From NCBI GenBank assembly GCA_020846655.1, contig JADLDL010000014.1:1-35395 (forward strand): a stretch of 35,395 nucleotides of DNA. Reading direction: 5' to 3'. The translations under genes were made by a program, and so were the position numbers. The stretch comes from Saprospiraceae bacterium. GTDB lineage: Bacteria; Bacteroidota; Bacteroidia; Chitinophagales; Saprospiraceae. The notes under the pieces are model-generated. The model was not told where the DNA came from. It was given only the letters and a program-made list of their open reading frames with translations, and did not search any database. Shown here piece by piece: positions 1-8,380 of the stretch. The stretch's first letter is position 1. Every line of letters begins with the position of its first letter.

Positions 1-1456
1 ACGCGAGTTTGTAGGCGCTGTCCTGGCTGGCGCGTTTTTGCCAGCCCTCCACCAATTGGCGAAAACTGTGCATCGACTTGCGGGCGCGGTCCGGCACATC
101 GGCAAACAACATGGCGTCCCAGAGCGTGATGTTGTGTTCGCCGGAGTATTGGCTGACCTTGTCGATGGTAGCCGTGCTGATGCCTCGGGCGGGGTAGTTG
201 ATTACCCGGCGCAGCGCTTCTTCGTCGTTGGGGTTGACCGACAGGCGCAGGTAGGCGACGATGTCTTTCACCTCTTTCCGCTGGTAAAACGACAGGCCGC
301 CGAACACGCGGTAGGGCAGGTTGAGCCGACGCAGGTGTTCCTCAAATTTTCGGCTTTGGGCGTTGGTACGGTACAGGATAGCGATATCCAAGTTGTGCAG
401 GTGTTGGCGGTGTTTCTGCTCGAGGATCAGGTCGGCCACACGGCGGCCTTCCTCGTCGTCGGTCACACATTTCACCAGTTTGATCTTGTGCCGGTCGTCT
501 TTTTCGGTCCAGATGGTTTTCATCAACTGGCGGCGGTTGTAGGAGATCACTTCGTTGGCGGCCGCCACGATATGGTGTGTGCTGCGGTAGTTTTGTTCGA
601 GTTTGAAGGTATGGAGTTGGGGGTAGTCTTTTTCGAAATCGAGAATGTTGTCGATCGTGGCGCCCCGGAAGGCGTAGATGCTCTGGGCATCGTCGCCCAC
701 GATGAAAATATTCTCCGGGCTGCCCTCGAATTTGACGAGGCGGCGCAGGATGGCGTACTGCAAAAAGTTGGTGTCCTGAAACTCGTCGACGTGGATGTAG
801 CGGAACTTGCGCTGGTATTTTTCCAGGATATCGGCATGGTCGCGCAGGAGGCGGAAGAGTTGCAGCAGCAGGTCGTCGAAGTCCATAGCACCCGAGCGTT
901 GGCAGCGGGCGGCGTATTTTTCGTAAATATCGACGATGTAGGGGCGTTTGGCCTGGCGGTCTTCCTGCATCATGTCGGCTTTGCCGCGATAGGCTTTGGG
1001 GGTAATGAGGTTGCTTTTGGCCAGGGAGATGCGCGAGCGGATGGCGCCGGCGCTGTAGGTCTGCGGGTCGAGGTTCATTTCCTTGATGATGGCCCGCAGG
1101 AGGCTGGTGGTATCGTCGGTGTCGTAGATGGAAAAATTGGCAGGGAAACCGATTTTAGGGGCTTCCTGGCGCAAAATGCGCGCAAAAATCGAGTGAAAGG
1201 TGCCGGCCCACACTTGTTGGGCCTTGGGCCCCACCACCTTTTCGATTCGCTCTTTCATTTCGCGCGCCGCTTTGTTGGTAAACGTGAGCGTCAGGATTTG
1301 CCAGGGCGGCACGCCTTGTTCCAGCAGGTTGGCGATGCGGTAGGTCAGCACCCGGGTTTTGCCCGAGCCGGGACCGGCGATCACCAGCACCGGCCCTTCG
1401 GTGGTGGTCACGGCGGCGCGTTGCACGGGGTTGAGTTCGTCCAGATAGTGTGCCAT
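1..1456 (-). CDS. uvrD: UvrD/PcrA-type SF1 DNA helicase, N-terminal part (cut by window edge)
   Basis: ATP-dependent 3'-5' DNA helicase of superfamily 1A, acting in nucleotide excision repair, mismatch repair and replication restart. About 485 residues lie in the window; the family is usually 720-780, so the C-terminal part is beyond the left edge. The translation opens MAHYLDELNPVQRAAV (Q-motif region), followed by Walker A GPGSGKTR near residue 28, motif Ia (TFTNKAA), motif II VDEFQDTN, motif III GDDAQSIYAFRGA and motif IV LEQNYRS, all intact. The ATG at 1454-1456 is the natural family start. No gene precedes it on the same strand; the Rpn-like gene at 1629 diverges from it, so the 1457-1628 gap holds both promoters. 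Identification is firm; UvrD versus PcrA naming is only convention. Confidence 0.95.
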   Translation of the reverse strand, partial: MAHYLDELNPVQRAAVTTTEGPVLVIAGPGSGKTRVLTYRIANLLEQGVPPWQILTLTFTNKAAREMKERIEKVVGPKAQQVWAGTFHSIFARILRQEAPKIGFPANFSIYDTDDTTSLLRAIIKEMNLDPQTYSAGAIRSRISLAKSNLITPKAYRGKADMMQEDRQAKRPYIVDIYEKYAARCQRSGAMDFDDLLLQLFRLLRDHADILEKYQRKFRYIHVDEFQDTNFLQYAILRRLVKFEGSPENIFIVGDDAQSIYAFRGATIDNILDFEKDYPQLHTFKLEQNYRSTHHIVAAANEVISYNRRQLMKTIWTEKDDRHKIKLVKCVTDDEEGRRVADLILEQKHRQHLHNLDIAILYRTNAQSRKFEEHLRRLNLPYRVFGGLSFYQRKEVKDIVAYLRLSVNPNDEEALRRVINYPARGISTATIDKVSQYSGEHNITLWDAMLFADVPDRARKSMHSFRQLVEGWQKRASQDSAYKLA

Positions 1457-1550
1457 AAGCGGAGTAGTTGACGGATGCTGGGTTGGTCCGGCGGTTTCAG
1501 GGGGTGGCGTTGTGCAAAAGTAGAAAGTTTGCGCTGGCGATTATATTTTT

Positions 1551-1590
1551 AAATAAAATGTTTTGATTTAAAAAACAAAACATTTTATTT
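1551..1590. repeat. Perfect 14-bp palindrome (12-bp spacer) in the promoter of the Rpn-like gene
   Basis: The arm AAATAAAATGTTTT (1551-1564) is mirrored exactly by AAAACATTTTATTT (1577-1590). The palindrome spans the -33 to -7 region of the promoter for the gene at 1629, so it would lie upstream of the transcription start and act as DNA (an operator) more than as an RNA hairpin. The stretch is far more AT-rich than the surroundings. Confidence 0.8.
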
Positions 1591-1593
1591 TTG
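1562..1593 (+). promoter_or_regulatory. Bacteroidota-type promoter (TTTG - 20 bp - TATTTTTG) for the Rpn-like gene
   Basis: TTTG at 1562-1565 and TATTTTTG at 1586-1593 match the Bacteroidota consensus (-33 TTTG, -7 TAnnTTTG) with a 20-bp spacer. Transcription would begin near 1600. The in-frame GTG at 1593 sits inside the -7 box and so cannot be the start codon; this fixes the ATG at 1629. Confidence 0.7.
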
Positions 1594-1628
1594 TGCAGCC
1601 AGAATTACGATTTGACCCATGCGAGACG

Positions 1629-2726
1629 ATGTTTTCGGTTACACACGACCAATTGTGGAAAGCGATCCTGGAGGATCTGTTTGATGATTTTTTACGCTGG
1701 TTTTATACCGGGTATGTACATCAAATTGATTTTGAGCGTCCATTTGAATTTTTGGACCAGGAGTTGTTGAAAATTTTTCCAGAATCCCAGATTACCAACC
1801 GTTTTGTAGACAAATTGGTGAAAGTTTGGTTGCGAGACGGGACAGACAGCTGGTTTTTATTGCATGTGGAAGCCCAGTCCTATCCGGATCCAGACTTTGC
1901 CGGGCGCATGTATACGTATTATTACCGGCTTTGGGATCTGCACAAACAAAACATTACGGCATTAGCCATCTTTGCCGACGGGCAGCGGGGCTACAAGCCC
2001 GAGTTATTCCAGATGGATTTTATGGGCACCCGCCTGGAATACCGGTTTCAGACGTGTAAAATCATGGAATTGGATATCCGGGACCTGGAAGGCTCGGAAA
2101 ATCCATTTGCCCTGGCCCTGGCAACCGCTTGGTATGGTATTCGGGCCAAAAAGCAGAACGACGCCGCGCGACTTACGTTCAAAATTCAACTGGTAAAAAA
2201 CCTGCTCCGGCGCCAAATGCCAAGGGAGCGGATCCGGCGCTTGTTGGAATTCATTAAATATTACACGAAATTTGACCGCGAAGAACACTATCGCGACTTT
2301 GAAGAAATCATTCACCCAAATCGTGACAAAATGGGCATTATTGAATTAATTCAGGAAGAAGCCAAAAAATATTACGAAAAGGTTGGCCTGGAGGCTGGCC
2401 TGGAAGTTGGTTTGAAGAAAGGTTTGGAGAAAGGCCTGAAGAAAGGTTTGGAGGAAGGTCTGGAGAAAGGTTTGGAGAAAGGCCTGAAGAAAGGTTTGGA
2501 GGAAGGTTTGGAGAAAGGTTTGGAGAAAGGCTTGGAGGAAGGTCTGGAAAAAGGCAGAGAGGAAGGTCTGGAAAAAGGCAGAGAGGAAGTTCAAAAGGCC
2601 GTTATTGAAAAACTCATCCAAAAAGGCTTCACGGTTGAGCAAGTTGCCGAATTGCTGGACCTGCCGGTTACAGCGATTCAAAGAACCCTTGGACAGGTTG
2701 CTCCGCCTCCACCGGACGCTCCATAG
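1629..2726 (+). CDS. Rpn/YhgA-like PD-(D/E)XK nuclease family protein with GLEK repeats
   Basis: A 365-residue member of the Rpn/'PD-(D/E)XK nuclease family transposase' group; E. coli relatives are recombination-promoting, metal-dependent DNases. Visible core: DGTDSWFLLHVEAQ (D70 or D73, E81, Q83 as the D...ExQ active-site signature) followed by PDFAGRMYTYYYRL, whose Arg and Tyr pattern is typical of the family. Residues 253-320 are seventeen GLEK-type tetrapeptides, probably a long charged helix, then a short C-terminal helix-turn-helix-like segment (GFTVEQVAELLDLPVTAIQRTL), also common in these proteins. The ATG at 1629 was chosen because the upstream GTG at 1593 is part of the -7 box. The gene is more AT-rich than its neighbours and stands alone with its own promoter, consistent with acquisition by transfer. 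It is not shown that it moves itself. Confidence 0.85.
   Translation: MFSVTHDQLWKAILEDLFDDFLRWFYTGYVHQIDFERPFEFLDQELLKIFPESQITNRFVDKLVKVWLRDGTDSWFLLHVEAQSYPDPDFAGRMYTYYYRLWDLHKQNITALAIFADGQRGYKPELFQMDFMGTRLEYRFQTCKIMELDIRDLEGSENPFALALATAWYGIRAKKQNDAARLTFKIQLVKNLLRRQMPRERIRRLLEFIKYYTKFDREEHYRDFEEIIHPNRDKMGIIELIQEEAKKYYEKVGLEAGLEVGLKKGLEKGLKKGLEEGLEKGLEKGLKKGLEEGLEKGLEKGLEEGLEKGREEGLEKGREEVQKAVIEKLIQKGFTVEQVAELLDLPVTAIQRTLGQVAPPPPDAP
2385..2588 (+). repeat. In-frame 12-bp tandem repeat, 17 units (GLEK/GLKK/GLEE/GREE)
   Basis: Seventeen consecutive 12-bp units encode tetrapeptides starting GL or GR. The core shows a higher-order period: GLEK-GLKK-GLEE-GLEK is repeated nearly identically at the DNA level, suggesting expansion by slippage. 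Changes of whole units keep the reading frame, so the helix length can vary without loss of function. Confidence 0.95.
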
Positions 2727-2854
2727 GCTTGTTGTCAACACCTGCCAACAAAATTCAGCCTTATCTATTCCCTTCGCCAATCTAATTGTGCAGGCGAATC
2801 ACCCAAGCCCAGACGCCGATGGAGCGGATCATGTATTTTTACCCCAAAAACAAC

Positions 2855-3955
2855 ATGACCTCTATCCTCTCCCGCTACGCTACCCTGCTGACCCACTATT
2901 GCCTGCGCGTATCGCCCGGCGACAAAGTTTTTATCAGCACCACCGGATTAGCCGAGCCCTTGGTCCGCGAAGTGTACCGCGAAGCCCTCACAGCCGGCGC
3001 TGCACTCGTGGAATGCGACCTTTCGTTTCGCGAACGCGAATTGATTTTCCTGGAAAATGCCACCCAACAGGCCCTGCAAACGCCGCCCACGCTGATGAGC
3101 CTGGCTATGGAAACTTTTGATTGTTACCTGGCCATCCGGGCGCCCTACAACCTCCGCGAGATGCAAAACGCCCCGGGCGATGCCGCCAAAATCCGCCAGG
3201 AGGCCCTCACCCCCAGCAACAAAGCCTATTTCGAGCGCACCGCCGACCGCCGCCTGCGCCGCAACCTCTGCCAATACCCCACCGACGCCGCCGCCCAGGA
3301 GGCCGGCATGAGCCTCAGCGAATACGAACATTTTGTATTTGGCGCCTGCAAACTCTACGAAGACGATCCGCAACAAGCCTGGCTCCAGGTTCGAGCCAAC
3401 CAGCAGCGCATCGTCGACCACCTCAACGCCTGCACCACTGTACAATACCTCGCCGACGGTACCGACATCACCTTTTCCACCCAAGGCCGGACCTGGATGA
3501 ACTCCGACGGCCAAACCAACATGCCCTCCGGCGAGGTGTACACCAGCCCCGTGGAAGACAGCGTCAGCGGCACGGTGCATTTTTCCTACCCCTGCCTCTA
3601 CCAGGGCAACGAGGTGGAAGGCGTCACGCTGTGGGTCAAAGATGGTTTTATTGAAAAATGGGAGGCGCGCCGCGGACAGGATTTTCTCGACCGCGTGTTC
3701 CAGATCCCCGGCACCCGCCGTTTCGGCGAAGCCGCCATCGGCACCAACTACGACATCAACCGAATGACCAAAAATATCCTGTTCGATGAAAAAATAGGCG
3801 GCACCATCCACATGGCCATCGGCCAGAGTTACCTCCAAACCGGCGGCAAAAACGAATCCGCCGTACACTGGGATATGATCACCGATATGACCCGGGGCGG
3901 CGAAATCCGCGCCGACGGCGAAGTGATTTACCGGGATGGGCAGTTTTTGATATAA
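2855..3955 (+). CDS. M29 family aminopeptidase
   Basis: Cytoplasmic dinuclear-metal aminopeptidase of family M29 (aminopeptidase T/PepS/AmpS), releasing N-terminal residues from peptides. All expected metal and catalytic residues are seen in order: Glu in SGEVYTSP (about residue 226), Glu in FGEAAIG (about 291), His in IHMAIG (about 320), Tyr in SYLQTGG, and His338 and Asp340 in VHWDMI. With the start at 2855 (MTSILSRYATLL) the product is 366 residues, normal for bacterial members. Upstream in-frame ATGs at 2831 and 2819 would add 8-12 residues not usual in the family but cannot be excluded. No signal peptide. The neighbouring GH97 gene follows 65 bp later on the same strand, with no obvious functional link. 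Confidence 0.9.
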   Translation: MTSILSRYATLLTHYCLRVSPGDKVFISTTGLAEPLVREVYREALTAGAALVECDLSFRERELIFLENATQQALQTPPTLMSLAMETFDCYLAIRAPYNLREMQNAPGDAAKIRQEALTPSNKAYFERTADRRLRRNLCQYPTDAAAQEAGMSLSEYEHFVFGACKLYEDDPQQAWLQVRANQQRIVDHLNACTTVQYLADGTDITFSTQGRTWMNSDGQTNMPSGEVYTSPVEDSVSGTVHFSYPCLYQGNEVEGVTLWVKDGFIEKWEARRGQDFLDRVFQIPGTRRFGEAAIGTNYDINRMTKNILFDEKIGGTIHMAIGQSYLQTGGKNESAVHWDMITDMTRGGEIRADGEVIYRDGQFLI

Positions 3956-4020
3956 AAAAGGCCCTCGCGCATGTACTTGTAAATTGACCATTGGTCCTCG
4001 AACCTTGAACATTCCCTGCC

Positions 4021-5982
4021 ATGCTTTTTCGCAGCCTTTTCCTCCTGCTCTTCGCCGCCCCACTGGCCGGCCAAACGGCCTTCAGCCTCTCGTCGCCCAA
4101 TGAAGCCCTGCGCATCAGCATCGAAACTGTACCCGGACTCGCCTGGCGCCTCGACCTGCACGACCAAACCCTCCTTTTGCCCGCCAGCATCGACCTCCAA
4201 CTGGAAGGCTTCGGCATCGACAAATCCGGGTTAAGTGGCACCCCAAGGGCCGAAACCCGCTCCGTACGCGAAACCCTGCGGCCCCAAGTACAGCAAAAAA
4301 GTGCCAGCATCGAAGAACGCTACAACGAACTGACCCTCACTTTCAACGGCAACCGGGGCATTATTTTCAGGGCCTACGACGAGGGCGTGGCCTACCGCTT
4401 TTTTACCCGTTACCCCGCCGGCGACCCGCTCCGGGTACTGCGTGAAACCTACTCCGTGCGCCTGGCAGATGCCGAAACCGTCTTTTTTCCGGAGGAAGAA
4501 AGTTTTTACTCCCACAACGAACGCCAATCTGTCCGATACAGCCCCGCCCAACTCAACGAGAGCAAACTGGCCAGCCTCCCCACCCTGCTCAGCAACCGCA
4601 GCGGCGTAAAAGTTCTGCTCACCGAAACCGACCTCCAAGACTACCCCGGCCTCTGGCTACGCGGCGCACAGGGCGGCAGCCTGCAAGGCGTTTTTCCAAA
4701 CTACCCCAAATACACGCTGCAAACTTCAGATCGCGACATCAAAGTGACCGACCGGGAGCCCTTCCTCGCCCGCACCGGCCGCCAACGCCAGTACCCCTGG
4801 CGCCTGGTCCTCGTGGCTGAACACGACACCGATCTGTTGTACAACCAAATGCCCTGGCTCCTGGCCGAACCCAGCCGCCTGGCCGATGCCACTTGGGTCA
4901 AACCCGGCAAAGTCGCCTGGGACTGGTGGAATGCCCTCAACCTCGCCGGCGTCAATTTCCGCACGGGCATCAACACCGCCACCTACAAGTATTTCGTCGA
5001 CTTTGCGGCTGAAAACGGGCTCGAATACATCGTCCTTGACGAGGGCTGGACCGATCCCGGCAATCTTCTCGCCATCCACCCCGACCTGGACATGGACGAA
5101 CTGGCCGCCTACGCCCGCTCCAAATCGGTGGGCCTCATTCTTTGGGTGACCTGGGTATCCATCGACGCGCAGTTAGAAGCCCTGTTGCCCAACCTCAAAA
5201 AATGGGGCGCCAAGGGGCTAAAAATTGACTTCATGCAGCGCGACGACCAGCCGGCCGTCAATTTCTATTGGCGAATGGCCGAAAAAGCCGCCGCCCACCA
5301 ATTGCTCCTCGATTTTCACGGCGCCCACAAGCCCGCCGGGCTCCAGCGCACCTGGCCCCAGGTACTGTCCTTCGAAGGGGTGTATGGCCTCGAAAACTCC
5401 AAGTGGGATACCGGCAAACGCATCGACCCCGAGCACAACGTCACCCTGCCGTTCATCCGCAATGTGGCCGGGCCGATGGATTACACCCCCGGGGCCATGC
5501 TCAATTACCAGCGCGCCGATTGGTGGCCAGCCTTCAACCGCCCCGCTTCACTCGGCACCCGTTGCCACGAACTGGCCAAATACGTTGTTTTTGAAAGCCC
5601 GCTGCAAATGCTGTCCGACAGCCCGACCAACTACCGGAAGGAGCCCGAGTGCCTGCGTTTTCTATCGGCTGTGCCCGCCACCTGGGCGCGCACGGTGCCC
5701 CTCGAAGGCCGGGTGGGCGACTACGTCGCCGTGGCCCGGCAGGCGGCCAACGGGCACTGGTACATCGGCGCCATGACCGACTGGACGGCCCGGCCGCTCA
5801 GCCTGCCCCTCGGTTTTTTGCCCCCCGGCGACTACGAAATCGACAGTTACGAAGACGGCCTGAATGCCGACCGCAACGCACAAGACTACCGCCACGCGGT
5901 GCGGCGCGTCAACAGCACGGATACGCTGCGGCTCCAGTTGGCGCCGGGCGGAGGCTATGTGGCGGTTTTGCGAAAATTATAG
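4021..5982 (+). CDS. Secreted GH97 family glycoside hydrolase (alpha-glucosidase/alpha-galactosidase type)
   Basis: A 653-residue GH97 enzyme (SusB relatives) hydrolysing alpha-linked glucosides or galactosides in the periplasm. An N-terminal signal peptide (MLFRSLFLLLFAAPLAGQ) is followed by the beta-sandwich domain (about 20-280; NEALRISIE), the (beta/alpha)8 catalytic barrel (about 285-560; KVAWDWWNALN, YIVLDEGW) and a C-terminal beta domain. The barrel has KIDFMQRDDQ with Asp403, which matches the nucleophile position of the retaining GH97 branch, known for alpha-galactosidase activity; the inverting SusB branch lacks this Asp. FEGVYGLENSKW supplies Glu452 and Glu458 as acid/base candidates. 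Retaining chemistry and galactoside preference are inferred from these residues only. The stop lies 4 bp from the stop of the converging amidohydrolase gene. Confidence 0.9.
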   Translation: MLFRSLFLLLFAAPLAGQTAFSLSSPNEALRISIETVPGLAWRLDLHDQTLLLPASIDLQLEGFGIDKSGLSGTPRAETRSVRETLRPQVQQKSASIEERYNELTLTFNGNRGIIFRAYDEGVAYRFFTRYPAGDPLRVLRETYSVRLADAETVFFPEEESFYSHNERQSVRYSPAQLNESKLASLPTLLSNRSGVKVLLTETDLQDYPGLWLRGAQGGSLQGVFPNYPKYTLQTSDRDIKVTDREPFLARTGRQRQYPWRLVLVAEHDTDLLYNQMPWLLAEPSRLADATWVKPGKVAWDWWNALNLAGVNFRTGINTATYKYFVDFAAENGLEYIVLDEGWTDPGNLLAIHPDLDMDELAAYARSKSVGLILWVTWVSIDAQLEALLPNLKKWGAKGLKIDFMQRDDQPAVNFYWRMAEKAAAHQLLLDFHGAHKPAGLQRTWPQVLSFEGVYGLENSKWDTGKRIDPEHNVTLPFIRNVAGPMDYTPGAMLNYQRADWWPAFNRPASLGTRCHELAKYVVFESPLQMLSDSPTNYRKEPECLRFLSAVPATWARTVPLEGRVGDYVAVARQAANGHWYIGAMTDWTARPLSLPLGFLPPGDYEIDSYEDGLNADRNAQDYRHAVRRVNSTDTLRLQLAPGGGYVAVLRKL

Positions 5983-5986
5983 CCAC

Positions 5987-7168
5987 CTATGCCAGGCGGC
6001 GCACCGTTGCCGTTGCGCCGAACCGGAGTTCGGGGCCGAGGCCTTGCAGCAGCAGGATGCCCGGCGTTTTGCCCGTTTCGAGGCTGCCCAGGGTGTCGTC
6101 GAAGCCCAGGGCTTGCGCCCCGTTGAGGGTCGCCCAGCGCAGCAGGGTGCCAAACGGCACATAACTTTGGTAGCGCGCGATGGTTTTTAGTTCTTCCAGC
6201 ACCGACAATTGCCAATTGGAGGTCAGGCTATCCGTACCGATGGCTACCCGGGCCCCGGTATCGAGAAAGTGCTGGTAATTGGGCAAGCGGTTTTCGATGT
6301 AGAGATTGGCATTGGGGCAGGTCGCCCAAAACGTGTTGGGGCTCCAGGCCTGAGCGGCGCGGATGTCGTCGGCGGTGCTCAGGGTATTGTGCACAAAGAG
6401 GGTCCGCTGCGCCGGGTCGAGGTGGCCCAGGGCGTAGTAAATGGAGGGGCTGCCGGTTGCCTGAAATTGCTCCAGCGAAATATTAAATTTGCCGTAAAAG
6501 GCATAGAAATCGCCCGACCCCAATTGAAAAAGTTCGTTTTCGGGTGGTGTTTCCTGGTTGTGAATGCTCACTGTAGTGCCTGCTGTGTGGTTGGCGGCAT
6601 TGATTTGGGCAAACAAGGCAGGGCTCACCGAATAGGGAGCATGGGGCACCATCGACTTGGCGCTGCCTGCTGCAAGCGCCAGTTGTTCGTACACGGCTTT
6701 GCCTTTGGCAAATGTATCGCCGGCGGCGGCATCTTGCAGAAAATCAAAGAGTTCCACAAAGGTATAGTACCGCATCCGGCCTTGGGCTTTTACAGCAAAC
6801 GTATCCGGGGCATTGGAAATATCGCCAAGGGCCACGATACCACCCTCAAGCATTTCCTGTTCGGCGCGCTCGATGGCCGCGGCGATTTGTTCGGCTGGGA
6901 AGTTGCGCTTCGTCACCACGCTGGTAATAAACGGGATGAGGCCGGTGCCCGTGTCGACCTGGCTTTTCATGTGCGACAACTCCAGGTGGCAATGGGCGTT
7001 CACAAAGCCCGGCGCCAGCACACCCGGGTAGTGTTCCAGGCTGGCCGGATCGTGCTGGTCGCGGCGGTCGAGGGCCAGAATTTTGCCCGAGGCATCGAGC
7101 ACCAACACGCCGTTGGCGATGGGTTCGGAAGAGACCGGGAACACCCAGTCGGCAGTTATTTTACGCAT
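5987..7168 (-). CDS. Amidohydrolase superfamily protein (ATZ/TRZ-like; possible nucleoside or aminodeoxyfutalosine deaminase)
   Basis: A 393-residue metal-dependent hydrolase of the amidohydrolase superfamily. The metal site is visible: H59 and H61 in NAHCHLELSH, H203 in SIHNQE (with E206, the usual general acid), H260 in LFVHNTL, and D313 in GTDSLTSN. H176 in PHAPYS fits the substrate-site histidine of the deaminase branch. Beta-strand flanks at both ends form the small composite domain. The family includes guanine, S-adenosylhomocysteine and aminodeoxyfutalosine deaminases; the last (menaquinone pathway) is possible but there are no mqn genes nearby. The ATG at 7166-7168 was chosen (MRKITADWVF); a TTG 12 bp upstream is unlikely. 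Its 5' side faces a 290-bp inverted-repeat element, which must contain or interrupt its promoter. Confidence 0.85.
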   Translation of the reverse strand: MRKITADWVFPVSSEPIANGVLVLDASGKILALDRRDQHDPASLEHYPGVLAPGFVNAHCHLELSHMKSQVDTGTGLIPFITSVVTKRNFPAEQIAAAIERAEQEMLEGGIVALGDISNAPDTFAVKAQGRMRYYTFVELFDFLQDAAAGDTFAKGKAVYEQLALAAGSAKSMVPHAPYSVSPALFAQINAANHTAGTTVSIHNQETPPENELFQLGSGDFYAFYGKFNISLEQFQATGSPSIYYALGHLDPAQRTLFVHNTLSTADDIRAAQAWSPNTFWATCPNANLYIENRLPNYQHFLDTGARVAIGTDSLTSNWQLSVLEELKTIARYQSYVPFGTLLRWATLNGAQALGFDDTLGSLETGKTPGILLLQGLGPELRFGATATVRRLA

Positions 7169-7230
7169 AGAACAACACAACTACAGGCGATGGAAGAAAG
7201 CGCCAAGGTCGGAGATATTTGGCAATTATG

Positions 7231-7600
7231 GTTAGAAGGTTGGAGGGTTAGAAGGTTGGAAGGTTAGAAGGTTGCCGTGCGCCACAAAGTTTTGATGTTT
7301 AAGTGCACCGGAAAGTTTTGTTGCCGTAGTGGGCGTCCCCGTCAACTACATTCGAGACCCTGGCATGCCCTCGCTCCGCTATTGCTGTTGGCGGGACGCC
7401 AACAGCGGCAAAAAGACTTGGATCGCGGTGCCTCGGGTCTCTGAAGACCCTCGGATATGAGATAAGGGTCTGAAGACCTCATCCGCATCGTTTTTTATCT
7501 TTCTGTCGCCTGCCTTCATTAAAACTTTGTGGCGCACGGCAACCTTCTAACCATCCAACCCTCCAACCTTCTAACCATCCAACCTTCCAACCTTCTAACC
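7231..7600. repeat. Intergenic inverted-repeat element with flanking heptamer/octamer repeats
   Basis: A perfect 32-bp inverted repeat (7262-7293 and 7521-7552; inner end CGCCACAAAGTTTT) encloses 227 bp without a convincing reading frame. Outside each arm run degenerate copies of GGTTAGAAGGTTGGA (left) and CCTTCTAACCATCCAA (right), so the symmetry extends roughly to 7231 and 7600. Non-autonomous MITE-like elements and REP-like structured repeats look this way; no flanking target-site duplication was recognised. The right end runs into the transporter gene and provides its stop codon. Confidence 0.7.
7384..7406. repeat. 10-bp perfect hairpin inside the inverted-repeat element
   Basis: GCTGTTGGCG (7384-7393) and CGCCAACAGC (7397-7406) pair perfectly around a 3-base loop. 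Downstream, short self-complementary words (GGGTCT/AGACCC, about 7436-7450 and 7468-7478) suggest that the whole interior could fold as RNA or as cruciform DNA. There is no T-run, so it is not a plain terminator. Confidence 0.6.
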
Positions 7601-8380
7601 TTTGACCACATCCCAGGCGAAGCGGAGGATAATACCGGCCACTACGACCAAAAATACACGCCGGATAAACGCATTGCCGCGCAGCATGGCCATTTGGCTG
7701 CCGGTATAGGAACCCGCTACGTTGCAGGCCATCATGGGCAGGGCCAGTTGGTACAGCACTTTCTGGTGGGCGATAAAATACACGAGAGAGGCCGCATCGG
7801 CGATCACATTGACCACCTTGGCGATGGCTGAGGCCGACAAGAAACTATACCCGATCAGGCCCACAAACCCGAACACCAGCAGGCTGCCCGTGCCCGGCCC
7901 CACCAAGCCGTTGTAAAAGCCCAGCAAGGCCCCGATCGCCGCCGCCCAATAGGGCAACTGGCGCTCGTCCACCCGGAACTGATCCGCCTGCCCGAATTCC
8001 TTTTTCCGGTAGGTGTAGGCGGCCACACCGATGATCAGCACCAGGATAATGGGCTTGAGCAAGGAAGCCGGCAAGTGGCTTTGCACCGTGACCCCCAGGT
8101 ACGAACAGAGCGCCGCCGCTACCCCGGCATAGGCGATCACCCGCCAGGGAATACGCACCATCCGGGAATAATTCCAGGCAGCCACGGAAGTACCCACCAC
8201 CGAGGCCAGACGGTTGGTGGCGATGATGTGGGGCACCGACAACTGCGGGTATAAAATGAAAAACGCCGGTATCTGTACCAGGCCGCCGCCGCCGACGATA
8301 CTGTCGATCAGGCCTGCCAGAAAAGCAAAGGCACACAGCCAGAACACTGGCCAAAACTCCATCAAAAGATTAGTATCCAT
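7595..8380 (-). CDS. TSUP family transporter (TauE/SafE-like anion permease)
   Basis: An inner membrane protein of 261 residues with about seven to eight hydrophobic segments in two halves, the layout of the TSUP family, which moves sulfite, sulfoacetate or related organosulfur anions. The first half carries the family signature AGLIDSIVGGGGLVQIPAFF with IIATNRLASVVGT, and the second half has the related ALLGFYNGLVGPGTGS, as expected from the family's internal duplication. The ATG at 8378-8380 (MDTNLLMEFW) is preferred to an upstream GTG. The last codon and the TAG stop fall inside the inverted-repeat array, so the original C-terminus may have been replaced by the repeat. Substrate is not predictable here. 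Confidence 0.88.
   Translation of the reverse strand: MDTNLLMEFWPVFWLCAFAFLAGLIDSIVGGGGLVQIPAFFILYPQLSVPHIIATNRLASVVGTSVAAWNYSRMVRIPWRVIAYAGVAAALCSYLGVTVQSHLPASLLKPIILVLIIGVAAYTYRKKEFGQADQFRVDERQLPYWAAAIGALLGFYNGLVGPGTGSLLVFGFVGLIGYSFLSASAIAKVVNVIADAASLVYFIAHQKVLYQLALPMMACNVAGSYTGSQMAMLRGNAFIRRVFLVVVAGIILRFAWDVVKG

Noticed and set aside
38-1471. A 477-codon plus-strand frame opposite the helicase gene
   Set aside because: The minus strand carries a full set of UvrD motifs; the plus frame has none.
1593-1628. GTG at 1593 as the start of the Rpn-like gene
   Set aside because: It lies inside the -7 box TATTTTTG, so it would be upstream of the transcript; ATG 1629 gives the usual family N-terminus.
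2385-2588. CRISPR-like array
   Set aside because: The units are contiguous 12-bp coding repeats without spacers.
2948-4063. A 371-codon minus-strand frame opposite the M29 aminopeptidase
   Set aside because: The plus frame has all M29 metal ligands; the antisense translation has no recognisable motif.
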